Positions 40,659-50,167 of a stretch of DNA of 64,000 nt are shown one piece after another. This DNA comes from Saccharomycopsis malanga (Eukaryota > Ascomycota > Saccharomycetes > Ascoideales > Saccharomycopsidaceae). Positions within the stretch are counted from its first letter, which is position 1, and every line of letters starts with the position of its first letter. A program made the position numbers and the translations under genes. The notes under the pieces are model-generated. The model was given only the letters and a program-made list of their open reading frames with translations, was not told the origin of the DNA and made no database searches. The stretch is taken from positions 3,224,001-3,288,000 of the forward strand of contig CP025321.1 in assembly GCA_004014935.1 (NCBI GenBank), given 5' to 3'.

Positions 40659-41871
40659 TGAATTGCGAAACTTGCAGTGTTCAAAAAGTTTAGCTGTTTT
40701 CTGCACGTAATTATTTTTATCAATACCTGTTTTACAATGACTGGGACACTTGGGTTTTTTCCCACTGGTTTTACCAAGTCCCCTTAGACATAGCGCGTAC
40801 ATACGGAACTGATATGTACTGGGCTTGAAATATAAGATTATTATTATAATACCTGTTTTCAATGCAAAAAAAAGACTTACACTATTATATCAATGACTAG
40901 AACTTTTTCTATGAGTTACCATGAATTGATGTTTCACTCTAAGGGAGCTTTTGAACGTGTACTTTTTTAGCATCAAAACAACAATTGTACGATTGACGTG
41001 TTATTATATAATGTATTAAAGCATGTGTCTATTGTTTTAAATTAACACTAAATGTTATCCGGAAAATTATCTGACGCTGGAAAATTGTAAGACTTCAGAA
41101 GAAGAAGCGAGTAACCAGATTCACTAGTAATAGGTCATTAGAACTAAATGTAAGTTGCAGAAAAAAATTTTCAGAGTCATTTTATTTTAGTAAACATTTT
41201 GCTACTGAGAATTTAGTAAAATGTTTTTCCGTAACCAACAAAAGTAGTTAACCGGTTAGCAACGCTGATCATGATGGCTTTGCTGTTTTATACAATGTTA
41301 TAATATTATTATATGAAGAGTTTCTTATGTTTTTTAGTCTTAATGACCTTTTTTACGATTATTGATTATTCCATTTCATTAGGGATAGACTGCTTAAAGT
41401 CAAGATTTTTTTGCCATAAGTTGGCAGTATTTACCCCGTATATATTCAACCTGATATAAGATTATCACTGTAATTGAAAATGTTTTTACAATTGCATTCA
41501 CCTTTTAGTGACTTTTCTGTTGTTCTAATGAGAATGTTTACTCTTATACCAATAAAAACCAAGAGCTACATTCCCATCGCTTTAAAATATCTAGCTTCTG
41601 CCCTCCTGAAGAGAAATTCATTCCTTGAGATTTGATTGACTATTGTTATAAGCCTAAGACTTTAGATGCTACGGGCAACGTAACCATAAATAGTTGACTT
41701 TCCTGATTAGGAAATACCCGTAGAGTAGAATGAAAAAAGATGAATGTTATCACTATCAGCGCACTAACAAACATATAGACGAAGACGGCGTTTGTTATCG
41801 TGTGTGTTTTGGTTTTTTTAAAAAAAAGTTTTGCTGAGTTTAGTTAGGTCAAATCGAACTTATAATAGAAT
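40659..41871. other. Intergenic with a dispersed repeat
   Basis: About 1.2 kb lies between tRNA-His and the coiled-coil gene. Copy 2 of the SINE-like repeat with its target-site duplications fills 40722-40864, about 64 bp upstream of the tRNA. The remainder is AT-rich; no gene was recognised. Confidence 0.55.
40722..40864 (+). repeat. SINE-like dispersed repeat, copy 2, with target-site duplications
   Basis: The body is 40740-40847 (108 bp). It opens ACTGGGACACTTGGG, has a potential stem (GGGACACTTGG with CCAAGTCCC), carries TAGCGCGTACATAC and AACTGATATGTACTGGGC, and ends TTGAAATATAAGATTATTAT. It is flanked by direct repeats AATACCTGTTTTACAATG (40722-40739) and AATACCTGTTTTCAATG (40848-40864), identical but for one inserted base. 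The 3' tail is (ATT)n-like. These are marks of a retroposon inserted by target-primed reverse transcription. No clear pol III A and B boxes were found inside. It lies upstream of tRNA-His. Confidence 0.8.
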
Positions 41872-43737
41872 ATGGACGTATTTTCCTTGGCGTACCAGCA
41901 GCATAAGGAGACGCTTGCCAAAAATGTTGTTTTGGAGAAAAAAGTATCTGATTTGGAAGCGAGACTCAAAGAAGCTGAAGCAAAGAATACTCAATTGAAA
42001 GAAGAGAACAGAAAGTTGACGGTAAACAAGGAGACTTTAAAACAGCAGTTAAATAGCTTTACGGGTGCAAAAATTGACGAGGAAATTGTAAAAGCTTCTA
42101 ATGATATTGCTCGTAGTAAAGAAACCATAGAGTTGGCACAGGCCAAACTTAATCTGCTCATAAGCTCTTTACGTGGCACGACGGATGTTTCATATGCTAA
42201 CGAAATCAGTTCAAATTCTAATCAAACCATCTCAAATACCAATCAAAACGTTCAAAACATCAACCAAAAAGAAGTTGACTTGAGTAAATCTTCAGCACAA
42301 CAACAAGTTTCAGCCCCAGGCTCGTCAGGGGTTTTACCGAAAAGAATTCCTTTATTCAAAGGATTTGGCAGGTCCGCAGCGTCCATCAAATTGATTCCTT
42401 TGTTGAACCCAGTGAATACTCCAGTGTATGATGGTAAAGGGAACGGCGCGAGCCAGAAAGTTACAAGGCCAGATAATGATGACACGGAGCTTATCTCAGA
42501 GGATGACACTGCAGCGAATAATGGAGGAAGCAAAATTCAAGGAGACAAAGTTGCAGAAAATGTCGAAAATGGAAATAAAGACAGTAGTGGTAAACAGTCG
42601 GCTAATGAAATTGATGTCGAGGCAACAGTTGATGGTACTACATCGCCTTCATATACTAGCAAAGGCACAATCGGAAAAGGATTGTTGGACAGAATATTTG
42701 TGGACGATGAAAGTGAAGAAAGTGACACTAATCGAGAAAAAGAAACAGCAGGTGAAAACAATACAGGTGATAAACCAGTCGCAAAAGAAAAAGAAGATAT
42801 TGTTTCACCAGATCGAGAAACGGAAGCTATTGTGCCAGACCAAAAAGAACAACCGACAACAGGAGAGGAACAAAATAATATCGAAAACGGGCATGACCAA
42901 AACAATATCAACCAGAATAAAAATGAAAACAATATTCAGTCAGAACGTGAATCCCCTTTGGTAAACGAATCCCCTGAAATAAATACTGACAATATGACTA
43001 ACGACAAACAAAATTCAAGTGTTCAAAGTGGTTCAGAAAACAACATGGACACAGTCGAACACCAAGAATCAGAACAAGAGCGACAACATAATACAGGCTT
43101 ACCAATAAGTGCTACTAATAAAGACACATCTGCTAGTGAGCAAGTTGTGCAATCCTTTAGTTCCCTGGTGGGTGAAAGTAATATTGAATCCTCACAGTAT
43201 AGCGAAGGCGCACGTATTGGAGGTACCATAGGCGAAAGCGTGATTTCTCAATCACTGGTACACTCTACAATTGAGTCACCGGCCCCACCTCCAGTGTCGA
43301 AGAGTAATTTTCTTGATAAATACCAGCAGTACCACCGAAAGGAGTTAATTTCGAGAAAAAACCTCCCATCACTTGCAGATGCTGATACAGATAACGAGGC
43401 AAGCAACAGAAGCAGCGGTGCACCAAAGAGGAAGAAGTTGAGGCAGGATAACAACTCTATCACCGTACGAGTGACCACGGAAAACAACCAACGGGCGTAC
43501 TATCTTGTGAGAAAAACGGTGCAATTGTACAAAATCATGATCAATCTTTCTAAAAAATATGGTGTGCCAGTGTCGTTGATAAGAATTAGTTTGCCAGGCG
43601 CGAGCCCAACAGAAGTTATTGCGCCTGATGCCGTGGTTTCTGAGTTTCCCACGAACAGCAAAAATGAGTTGGATATACGTGTGAAGTTTGTCTCGAATGA
43701 ATTGGAGTTGGTGGAAGGTTGTTACTTTCGCTCGTGA
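41872..43737 (+). CDS. Coiled-coil protein with possible ubiquitin-like C-terminal domain
   Basis: The 621-residue product opens with a clear coiled coil (about 10-100: VVLEKKVSDLEARLKEAEAK then QLKEENRKLTVNKETLK). A long, very acidic and Asn/Gln-rich disordered middle (about 110-515) follows, with a nuclear-localisation-like PKRKKLRQD near 525. The last about 90 residues look folded: SITVRVTTENNQRAYYLVRK, TVQLYKIMINLSKKYGVPVS and LIRISLPGASPTEVIAPDA. The strand-helix-strand order and the phrase TVQLYKIMINLSKKYG resemble a SUMO-like/Rad60-SLD or ubiquitin-like fold. I do not recognise the gene. An Esc2/Rad60 relation is a guess and the N-terminal coiled coil argues against a simple orthologue. 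Confidence 0.75.
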   Translation: MDVFSLAYQQHKETLAKNVVLEKKVSDLEARLKEAEAKNTQLKEENRKLTVNKETLKQQLNSFTGAKIDEEIVKASNDIARSKETIELAQAKLNLLISSLRGTTDVSYANEISSNSNQTISNTNQNVQNINQKEVDLSKSSAQQQVSAPGSSGVLPKRIPLFKGFGRSAASIKLIPLLNPVNTPVYDGKGNGASQKVTRPDNDDTELISEDDTAANNGGSKIQGDKVAENVENGNKDSSGKQSANEIDVEATVDGTTSPSYTSKGTIGKGLLDRIFVDDESEESDTNREKETAGENNTGDKPVAKEKEDIVSPDRETEAIVPDQKEQPTTGEEQNNIENGHDQNNINQNKNENNIQSERESPLVNESPEINTDNMTNDKQNSSVQSGSENNMDTVEHQESEQERQHNTGLPISATNKDTSASEQVVQSFSSLVGESNIESSQYSEGARIGGTIGESVISQSLVHSTIESPAPPPVSKSNFLDKYQQYHRKELISRKNLPSLADADTDNEASNRSSGAPKRKKLRQDNNSITVRVTTENNQRAYYLVRKTVQLYKIMINLSKKYGVPVSLIRISLPGASPTEVIAPDAVVSEFPTNSKNELDIRVKFVSNELELVEGCYFRS

Positions 43738-44471
43738 CAGGCAGAATATATAGCTAGCATACAGCGTGAACAATGTAATTTTATTTTTTTTTGGTATTTT
43801 AAATTTCTCTCACTTATTGTTTATATACAATGTATCATTTATATTTAAAATTTTACTAATTGAACATTGCAAAAGGACACTACATAGTAAGTTTCTGATG
43901 TTTTGTCTTTTATTTTCTAAGCCTGCCTTGTACTTGTTGGCTTTGGCGTCTTGGACAAATATGACTACACGTTTGATACTAATTGAAAGAATAATTTTTT
44001 TTCAATATACCCTTTACACCTCTTATTTCCATTATACCTTCAAGGCTTTACGGGCTATACATGCCGATATTTTTTTGTAAAGTGTTACACTTTTAGAAAT
44101 ACATATATATAACAGTTCAAACAACTAGGACAATTTGAAAAACCAAAGATCGGCGGCCCAGCCAACCTGATTAAGTTTTCCATTTTTTCAGATTAGCGGG
44201 CGAAAAGACCCGTCAAGCCTTTGATTCTACACGCGATGTCTCACCTCACACGCGAGTTACAGGTCGAGAAAACCCTTACAAACTAAATCTCCTTATAATG
44301 TCCATTGGTTGCTTTTTGTAGATTTTTCACTTTGACCTGTGTACAGTCCTGGAATTGTAGCTTTCCATTCATCAAATCTACCCCAGGTTTCAAGACGCTT
44401 ACCATAGAGCTTACACACTTACAGTGTGGTAACTAATTGAGAAACTACAGGCAATACAAAACATCTTTCAG
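43738..44471. other. Intergenic, promoter of the Pom33-type gene
   Basis: This 734 bp lies between two plus-strand genes. It is AT-rich with a somewhat GC-richer patch at 44140-44260. Open frames here are short and hydrophobic by composition only. Nothing else was recognised. Confidence 0.45.
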
Positions 44472-45299
44472 ATGGAAGGAATGGTGTTTCCTCCACCGGA
44501 AGTGGCTCGGTTCTTTGCTACATTTCCTGAAATTCAGATCATTCTTGGTCGGTCATGGATAGCATCTCATTTGATGACCATTATGGGGACTTTTATTTAT
44601 GCTTTGACAGCCTTGAAGGCTCCAGGGGTTGCTGTGTTATTCTATACAATAGCTGATCTAGGGGCTATCATTACTTATTCTATAATCATCTACCGCCAGA
44701 ACTTTCTAAACAGACCCTTTGTACTGTCAGTGATTCCGCTCTCAGAAGCTGTCAAATCAGAGAATTTCCATCTTCTTATGCTTGCAATGCTCTGGATGAT
44801 CACACCAGCACAGTTTCTCAAAATTCTTCCCTTTTATCTCTACTCCATTCTTAACATTGCCATATTTTTAGTCCAGGACGTCTTGGATCCTTACGGCTCC
44901 TTTGTTCAGGCACTCATGCCTCTCATCACCTACTTTGAGAAACCTATATTGAACATTGCATCCCATGTTGATTTATTCTTGTTTCCTGTGATGTTCATAC
45001 AGCTGCTTATCCGCGGCTCTTTCTATGGTCTCATCATATTCTTTTTTATCTGGTGTCTTCGAGTTGAAACGTCGTATTCTAGTCGTCGCAGCATCTACTC
45101 TGTGCTAGACCTTATTACCAAAATCATTGCACAACCTGCCACGCCACCCCATATTCTACATTACTGGCTCACCATCAGAAGCAGAATTGAGTTGATAATT
45201 CCTCTAACTAACTTCCATAGTGGTTTTGCCCTGTCTCCACCCATGAGCAGGGCCTCACATGACAGAAAACTACGCAGACGACACCGTGCATTTCTATAA
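44472..45299 (+). CDS. POM33: Pom33/TMEM33-family membrane protein
   Basis: This 275-residue polytopic protein resembles the TMEM33/Pom33/Per33 family, which works in the ER and at nuclear pores. At least four hydrophobic segments are visible: SHLMTIMGTFIYALTAL, GVAVLFYTIADLGAIITY, the pair around LLMLAMLWMIT and ILPFYLYSILNIAIFLV, and LFLFPVMFIQLLIRGSFYG with LIIFFFIWCLR. The phrase AVKSENFHLLMLAMLW is the most family-like. The C-terminus is basic (DRKLRRRHRAFL), as expected for a cytosolic or nuclear amphipathic tail. The ATG at 44472 is the first in frame. Orthology to POM33 versus PER33 cannot be settled by eye, and the family call is moderate. Confidence 0.68.
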   Translation: MEGMVFPPPEVARFFATFPEIQIILGRSWIASHLMTIMGTFIYALTALKAPGVAVLFYTIADLGAIITYSIIIYRQNFLNRPFVLSVIPLSEAVKSENFHLLMLAMLWMITPAQFLKILPFYLYSILNIAIFLVQDVLDPYGSFVQALMPLITYFEKPILNIASHVDLFLFPVMFIQLLIRGSFYGLIIFFFIWCLRVETSYSSRRSIYSVLDLITKIIAQPATPPHILHYWLTIRSRIELIIPLTNFHSGFALSPPMSRASHDRKLRRRHRAFL

Positions 45300-45434
45300 G
45301 TTTACAGTTTGTGAATATTTATTCCATACACATTATAATCATCTAAATACTCAAAGTTTCAAATGGCTTTATTTTCTTACCCAATTTTACGACATTCATG
45401 ATCTCCTCCATACTTCCTGTAAAAATATGTCGCA

Positions 45435-45451
45435 GCATGCGTGACGCATGC
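45435..45451. promoter_or_regulatory. Inverted repeat GCATGCGT-g-ACGCATGC
   Basis: Two perfect 8-bp arms are separated by one base, in the region between the Pom33-type gene and ADE6. The form suggests a dimeric factor site; none is recognised. Confidence 0.35.
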
Positions 45452-45967
45452 ATCATCTGTTGGCATGGCATCGTTTAGCTCAACAACGGTTAACGGCTTA
45501 CCATTTGAACTGATCAAACACTTTGTTTATAGTAAGCTGTAATAATACATTAAATTCTCGTAAGTGACAAAACTCGAGGGTTTTTTTTTGTTTGTTTGTA
45601 CATAGATACACGGTTACTTTCTTGAGGGGTGCTCTCATAATAAACCTTTGACGCTGAAAAATTTATGCAAGGACAATAAATTTTTTTTTGCCGTGCATTG
45701 ATTATGCAAACTTAAGCATGACTACGCACGTCTCACACCATGAAAAATTTGGTAAAAAAGTTGTCTCGAGGAAACTATCGCGAAATTCAGAGAAGACTTA
45801 AATGACCAATAAAAAGATGATAGGAGGTTAAAACTAGAGGAGGAGACAGTTGTCAGGACCGAGCCACCCTTAGCTTTGCATTGGTGCTTTTTGAGCTACT
45901 ATCAAGCCATCTTCAAGTGATTTTCGGACTGTTCAGCCTGAGCTTTACCAGACGCCAGATAAATTGT

Positions 45968-45974
45968 TGACTCA
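45968..45974. promoter_or_regulatory. TGACTCA (Gcn4/Bas1-type) site at ADE6
   Basis: This perfect TGACTCA lies 54 bp upstream of the ADE6 ATG. Purine genes of S. cerevisiae use TGACTC sites for Bas1 and Gcn4. The position is close to the start codon, perhaps in the leader, so function is uncertain. Confidence 0.4.
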
Positions 45975-46027
45975 TCGACTTGAGACTGCTACAATAACCT
46001 TGCAAGAGAGTATTTTCACTTTTCAGT

Positions 46028-49000
46028 ATGAGCGACAATCTTCTTATTCTTGCAGGAAACCAAGCTTTTTCCGAGTTTCGTATTGCCAATTTAGTTTCGG
46101 ATATCAACAAAAGGCTTGGTGCTTCAGTCATCAATTCGATTTATTCGACCTTTATCCATTATGTATCCTTGAAAAACGGCAAGTTGTCGGAAGAGAAGAC
46201 AGCTTTGTTGAAGGACTTGCTTACGTATGACAAGCCACATGATTTGTCTGATGCTGGTGTACTAAACTTTTTGAAAGTTGCTAGTGTTTCTGGTGATGTT
46301 CAAGAGAAGCTTTTGGACAGTACCAAATTGCAAGACTCGTTGAAGTCTGATGGCGAAAACGATGGCACAGAGCACCATAGGTATCTTGCGATTGTTTTAC
46401 CTAGATCTGGTACAATTTCTCCATGGTCGTCCAAAGCCACCAATATTGCGCATGTTTCTGGATTTATTGATTCTATTGAGAGAATCGAAAGAGGTTTTGC
46501 TCTTTTGATAGATTCGAAGGTTTTGCTAGATGACAAGCTTACTAGCAGTGACAATTATGCTCCGCTTTCTGCTGTTTTCGACAGAATGACAGAATCTTTG
46601 TACTTGAATGCTTTACCAAAGTACAATGACATTTTCTTGCATTCTTCCCCAAAGAAGCTTTCCTCTGTCAAGTTGGTAGGGTCTGAAAATCCAGTGGCTA
46701 CCTTGTCGAAAGCAAACGAAACCCTTGGATTAGCATTTGATTCTGAAGAGATTTCGTATTTAGTAGATTCATTTGTTCATAAGTTAAAACGAGACCCTAC
46801 TGATGTAGAGTTGTTTATGTTTGCCCAAATCAATTCTGAGCATTGTCGTCACAAGATATTCAATGCCACTTGGGTTATTGATGAAGAGGAAAAGCCAAAC
46901 AGTTTATTCAAGATGATCAAGAATACGCATTTGAAGAACAAGTCCAACACAGTGTCTGCGTATTCTGACAACTCTGCCATTTTCGAGGGTAGCGAAGGAT
47001 ATTTCTACAGTCCAGATATCAAGACCAAGAACTGGCAACTTATCAAGGAAAAGGTACACACGTTGATCAAGGTGGAGACCCATAACCATCCTACTGCCAT
47101 TTCGCCATTTGCTGGTGCAGCCACTGGATCTGGTGGTGAAATCAGAGACGAAGGTGCTACTGGTAAAGGGTCGAAGCCTAAGGCAGGATTGGCTGGTTTT
47201 ACCACTTCCAACTTGGAGATTCCTGGGTTTGTTCAGCCTTGGGAAGAAGATTTTCAAGCAATTGGAAAACCAGATCATATTGCTTCTCCGTTGAGCATCA
47301 TGTTGGAGGCTCCTATAGGATCTGCAGCATTTAACAACGAGTTTGGTAGACCATGTATTACTGGTTATTTCCGTACTTTGACTACCGAGGTTGCTGACCA
47401 CGAGGGAAAGCCCCAGATTCGAGGATACCACAAGCCAATCATGCTTGCTGGTGGTTTGGGATCTATTCGTCCAGAGCTTTCTCTTAAGGATAACTCAATC
47501 AAACCAGGTGACTTGATTATTGTATTGGGCGGCGAGTCCATGTTGATTGGTTTGGGCGGAGGTGCAGCATCTTCTGTATTTTCTTCCGACAAGAATGCCG
47601 AGTTGGACTTTGCCTCTGTTCAAAGAGGAAACCCTGAGATGGAAAGACGTGCTCAGGAAGTCATAAATGCTTGTGCATCGTTAAATACAAGTAATCCTAT
47701 ATTGTCTATTCATGATGTTGGTGCTGGAGGGTTGAGTAACGCATTGCCCGAATTGGTTCACGACAACGATTTGGGTGCTATTTTCCAGTTGCGTAAAGTT
47801 TTAAGTTTGGATCCAGGCATGTCACCATTAGAGATCTGGTGTAATGAATCACAGGAAAGATATGTTTTGGCTATTAATCCATCGAGCTTGGACTTGTTCA
47901 CATCGATCTGTGATAGAGAAAGATGTCCATTTGCCGTGATTGGCCATGCCACCAAAGAGGAAAAATTGGTTGTGGAAGATGATTTGTTTGACAACAAAAT
48001 TATTGATTTGGACATGGGAATCTTGTTTGGAAATACTCCAAAGTTGGTCAAAAAAACCGTGACCCAATCCTTGTCGTTGCCTGACATGGATTTAGCTAAT
48101 TTGAACTTCTCGGATGCTGTGTCCAGAGTCTTGCGGTTGCCGTCTGTTGGCTCCAAAAGTTTTCTCATCACTATTGGTGATAGAACCGTAGGTGGCTTGA
48201 TTGACAGAGACCAGTTTGTAGGCCCTTGGCAAGTGCCTGTCGCAGATGTTGGTGTCACAGGCACCTCGTTGGGTGACGTTAACATCCATACTGGTGAAGC
48301 TATGGCATTGGGCGAGAAACCTACTTTAGGGCTCATTTCTGCGTCTGCATCTGCTAAAATGTGTGTGGCAGAGTCGTTGTTGAACTTGCTTGCTGCTGAC
48401 GTGCCTGAATTGAAGAAAATCAAACTCTCTGCCAATTGGATGAGCGCTGCAAACTACCCTGGCGAAGGCTCCAAACTATACGAGGCTGTCCAGGCTATTG
48501 GTCTCGAGCTCTGTCCAGACTTGGGCATCAGCATTCCTGTAGGAAAAGACTCGTTGTCGATGAAAATGAATTGGAACGACGCCAAGACCGGCCAACCAAA
48601 AGAGGTCGTAAGTCCTCTTAGTTTGGCTGTCACTGCTTTTGCTCCTGTGACTAACACTTCCAAAACCTGGATTCCACAATTGGTCAATGTGCCACATAGT
48701 AAATTGGTGTTGGTTGATTTGGCTGCTCAAAAACCAAAAGCGTTGGGAGGTTCTGCTCTTCTGCAAGTTTACAACAAGATTGGAAGCTCTGCTCCTACGG
48801 TCCATGACCATTCTCTTTTCAAAGGCTTTTTGAACGCAGTTATTGCCCTTCACAATACCGAAGACGTAGTGTTGGCATACCACGACAGATCTGACGGTGG
48901 TTTGATTGTTACTTTGTTGGAAATGGCGTTTGCTGGCAGAGCTGGATTAGAAGTTACATTGGACAGCAAAGAAACGGCTTTTGAAGCGTTGTTCAACGAA

Positions 49001-50167
49001 GAATTAGGTGCTGTTTTCCAGGTTGCTGAGGATAACTTGGATACGTTTTACAAAATCTTTGATACGAATGGAGTTTCTAAAGACCACATTTCTACTGTTG
49101 CTACACCTCTTTTCAATGATACTCATCAGAACATCAGTATCAATTTCAATCGCCAAGAAATCTTTAAACAGTCTAGAAACGCTTTGCAACAAATTTGGTC
49201 TGAAACTTCCTACCGTTTGCAAGCCCTCAGAGACAATCCAGCTACGTCTAAACAAGAATTTGAAAATATCAAGGACGACAGCGATCCTGGTCTTCATTAC
49301 AACCTCACTTACAGTGTCTCTGAATGTCTTTCTATTCCAGCCTCTCTTACCACCAAACCTAAGGTTGCAATCTTAAGAGAACAGGGTGTCAATGGCCAAT
49401 TTGAAATGGCTTGGTGTTTCCAGGACTCTGGATTCACACCAGTGGATGTCCACATGTCTGATATCATCACAGGTAAAGTTTCCCTTAATGAATTCGTTGG
49501 TATTGCTGCTTGTGGTGGCTTTTCCTACGGTGATGTGCTTGGTGCTGCCTCTGGATGGGCCAAATCCATCTTGTTCCATGAACAGACCAGAAAAGAGTTT
49601 GAGCACTTCTTCCAGGAAAGAAAAGACACTTTTGCCTTTGGTGCTTGTAACGGTTGCCAGTTCCTTTCTAGAATTCAAGACTTGATTCCCGGCACCGACA
49701 ATTGGCCAGTGTTTGTTCGTAATGCCTCTGAACAATATGAAGCACGTTTCACATTGGTGAAAGTTCAAGGTGACGTTGATGGTAGTAACAACTCAATCTT
49801 TTTGCAAGACATGCAAGGATCTGAGTTGCCTATTGCTGTGGCGCACGGCGAAGGCAGAGCTTTCTTTGAAACTCCCGAACAATTGGCTGCTTTCGAACAA
49901 AGTAACGCTGCCGCCTTGAGATTTGTTGATAACTATGGCACTGTCACTGAAAAGTATCCTTTCAACCCTAACGGATCACCAAATGGTATTACCGGTGCCA
50001 AATCCGCCAACGGAAGAGTTTTGGCAATGATGCCTCATCCAGAAAGAGTTTGTCGCTTGGAATCTAACAGTTACTACCCTGTTTTGGACAAAGAACTCAT
50101 TGACGATTGGAAAAACTACGGTCCTTGGATCAAGTTGTTCAGAAACGCCAGAAAATGGGTTGGTTAA
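46028..50167 (+). CDS. ADE6: Phosphoribosylformylglycinamidine synthase
   Basis: This cytosolic enzyme catalyses the fourth step of purine synthesis: FGAR plus glutamine and ATP gives FGAM. The 1379 residues (S. cerevisiae Ade6 has about 1358) show the full eukaryotic layout. A PurS-like N-terminal domain comes first. The linker and first synthetase domain carry INSEHCRHKIFNATW, KVETHNHPTAISPFAGAATG and GGEIRDEGATGKGSKPKAG. The second synthetase half has SIHDVGAGGLSNALPELVHD, AYHDRSDGGLIVTLLEMAFA and NEELGAVFQV. A C-terminal class I glutaminase has KVAILREQGVNGQFEMAW, nucleophile Cys1162 in ACGGFSYGDVLG, and His1337/Glu1339 in MMPHPERVCR. Few CTG codons occur; one is in GGSAL-x-QVYN, where S. 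cerevisiae has Ala. Confidence 0.98.
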   Translation: MSDNLLILAGNQAFSEFRIANLVSDINKRLGASVINSIYSTFIHYVSLKNGKLSEEKTALLKDLLTYDKPHDLSDAGVLNFLKVASVSGDVQEKLLDSTKLQDSLKSDGENDGTEHHRYLAIVLPRSGTISPWSSKATNIAHVSGFIDSIERIERGFALLIDSKVLLDDKLTSSDNYAPLSAVFDRMTESLYLNALPKYNDIFLHSSPKKLSSVKLVGSENPVATLSKANETLGLAFDSEEISYLVDSFVHKLKRDPTDVELFMFAQINSEHCRHKIFNATWVIDEEEKPNSLFKMIKNTHLKNKSNTVSAYSDNSAIFEGSEGYFYSPDIKTKNWQLIKEKVHTLIKVETHNHPTAISPFAGAATGSGGEIRDEGATGKGSKPKAGLAGFTTSNLEIPGFVQPWEEDFQAIGKPDHIASPLSIMLEAPIGSAAFNNEFGRPCITGYFRTLTTEVADHEGKPQIRGYHKPIMLAGGLGSIRPELSLKDNSIKPGDLIIVLGGESMLIGLGGGAASSVFSSDKNAELDFASVQRGNPEMERRAQEVINACASLNTSNPILSIHDVGAGGLSNALPELVHDNDLGAIFQLRKVLSLDPGMSPLEIWCNESQERYVLAINPSSLDLFTSICDRERCPFAVIGHATKEEKLVVEDDLFDNKIIDLDMGILFGNTPKLVKKTVTQSLSLPDMDLANLNFSDAVSRVLRLPSVGSKSFLITIGDRTVGGLIDRDQFVGPWQVPVADVGVTGTSLGDVNIHTGEAMALGEKPTLGLISASASAKMCVAESLLNLLAADVPELKKIKLSANWMSAANYPGEGSKLYEAVQAIGLELCPDLGISIPVGKDSLSMKMNWNDAKTGQPKEVVSPLSLAVTAFAPVTNTSKTWIPQLVNVPHSKLVLVDLAAQKPKALGGSALLQVYNKIGSSAPTVHDHSLFKGFLNAVIALHNTEDVVLAYHDRSDGGLIVTLLEMAFAGRAGLEVTLDSKETAFEALFNEELGAVFQVAEDNLDTFYKIFDTNGVSKDHISTVATPLFNDTHQNISINFNRQEIFKQSRNALQQIWSETSYRLQALRDNPATSKQEFENIKDDSDPGLHYNLTYSVSECLSIPASLTTKPKVAILREQGVNGQFEMAWCFQDSGFTPVDVHMSDIITGKVSLNEFVGIAACGGFSYGDVLGAASGWAKSILFHEQTRKEFEHFFQERKDTFAFGACNGCQFLSRIQDLIPGTDNWPVFVRNASEQYEARFTLVKVQGDVDGSNNSIFLQDMQGSELPIAVAHGEGRAFFETPEQLAAFEQSNAAALRFVDNYGTVTEKYPFNPNGSPNGITGAKSANGRVLAMMPHPERVCRLESNSYYPVLDKELIDDWKNYGPWIKLFRNARKWVG

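Larger units (their letters stand above)
45300..46027. other. Intergenic, ADE6 promoter
   Basis: This 728 bp holds the ADE6 promoter and the 3' flank of the Pom33-type gene. It has an interrupted palindrome at 45435-45451 and a TGACTCA site at 45968-45974. No coding frame of interest was seen. Confidence 0.5.

Noticed and set aside
40722-40864. Solo LTR of a Ty-like element
   Set aside because: The flanking duplications are 15-18 bp and not 4-6 bp, the unit lacks TG...CA ends, and one copy is 5'-truncated, which LTR elements do not do.
47758-48435. 225-codon antisense open frame inside ADE6
   Set aside because: Same reason: it mirrors the conserved ADE6 coding sequence.
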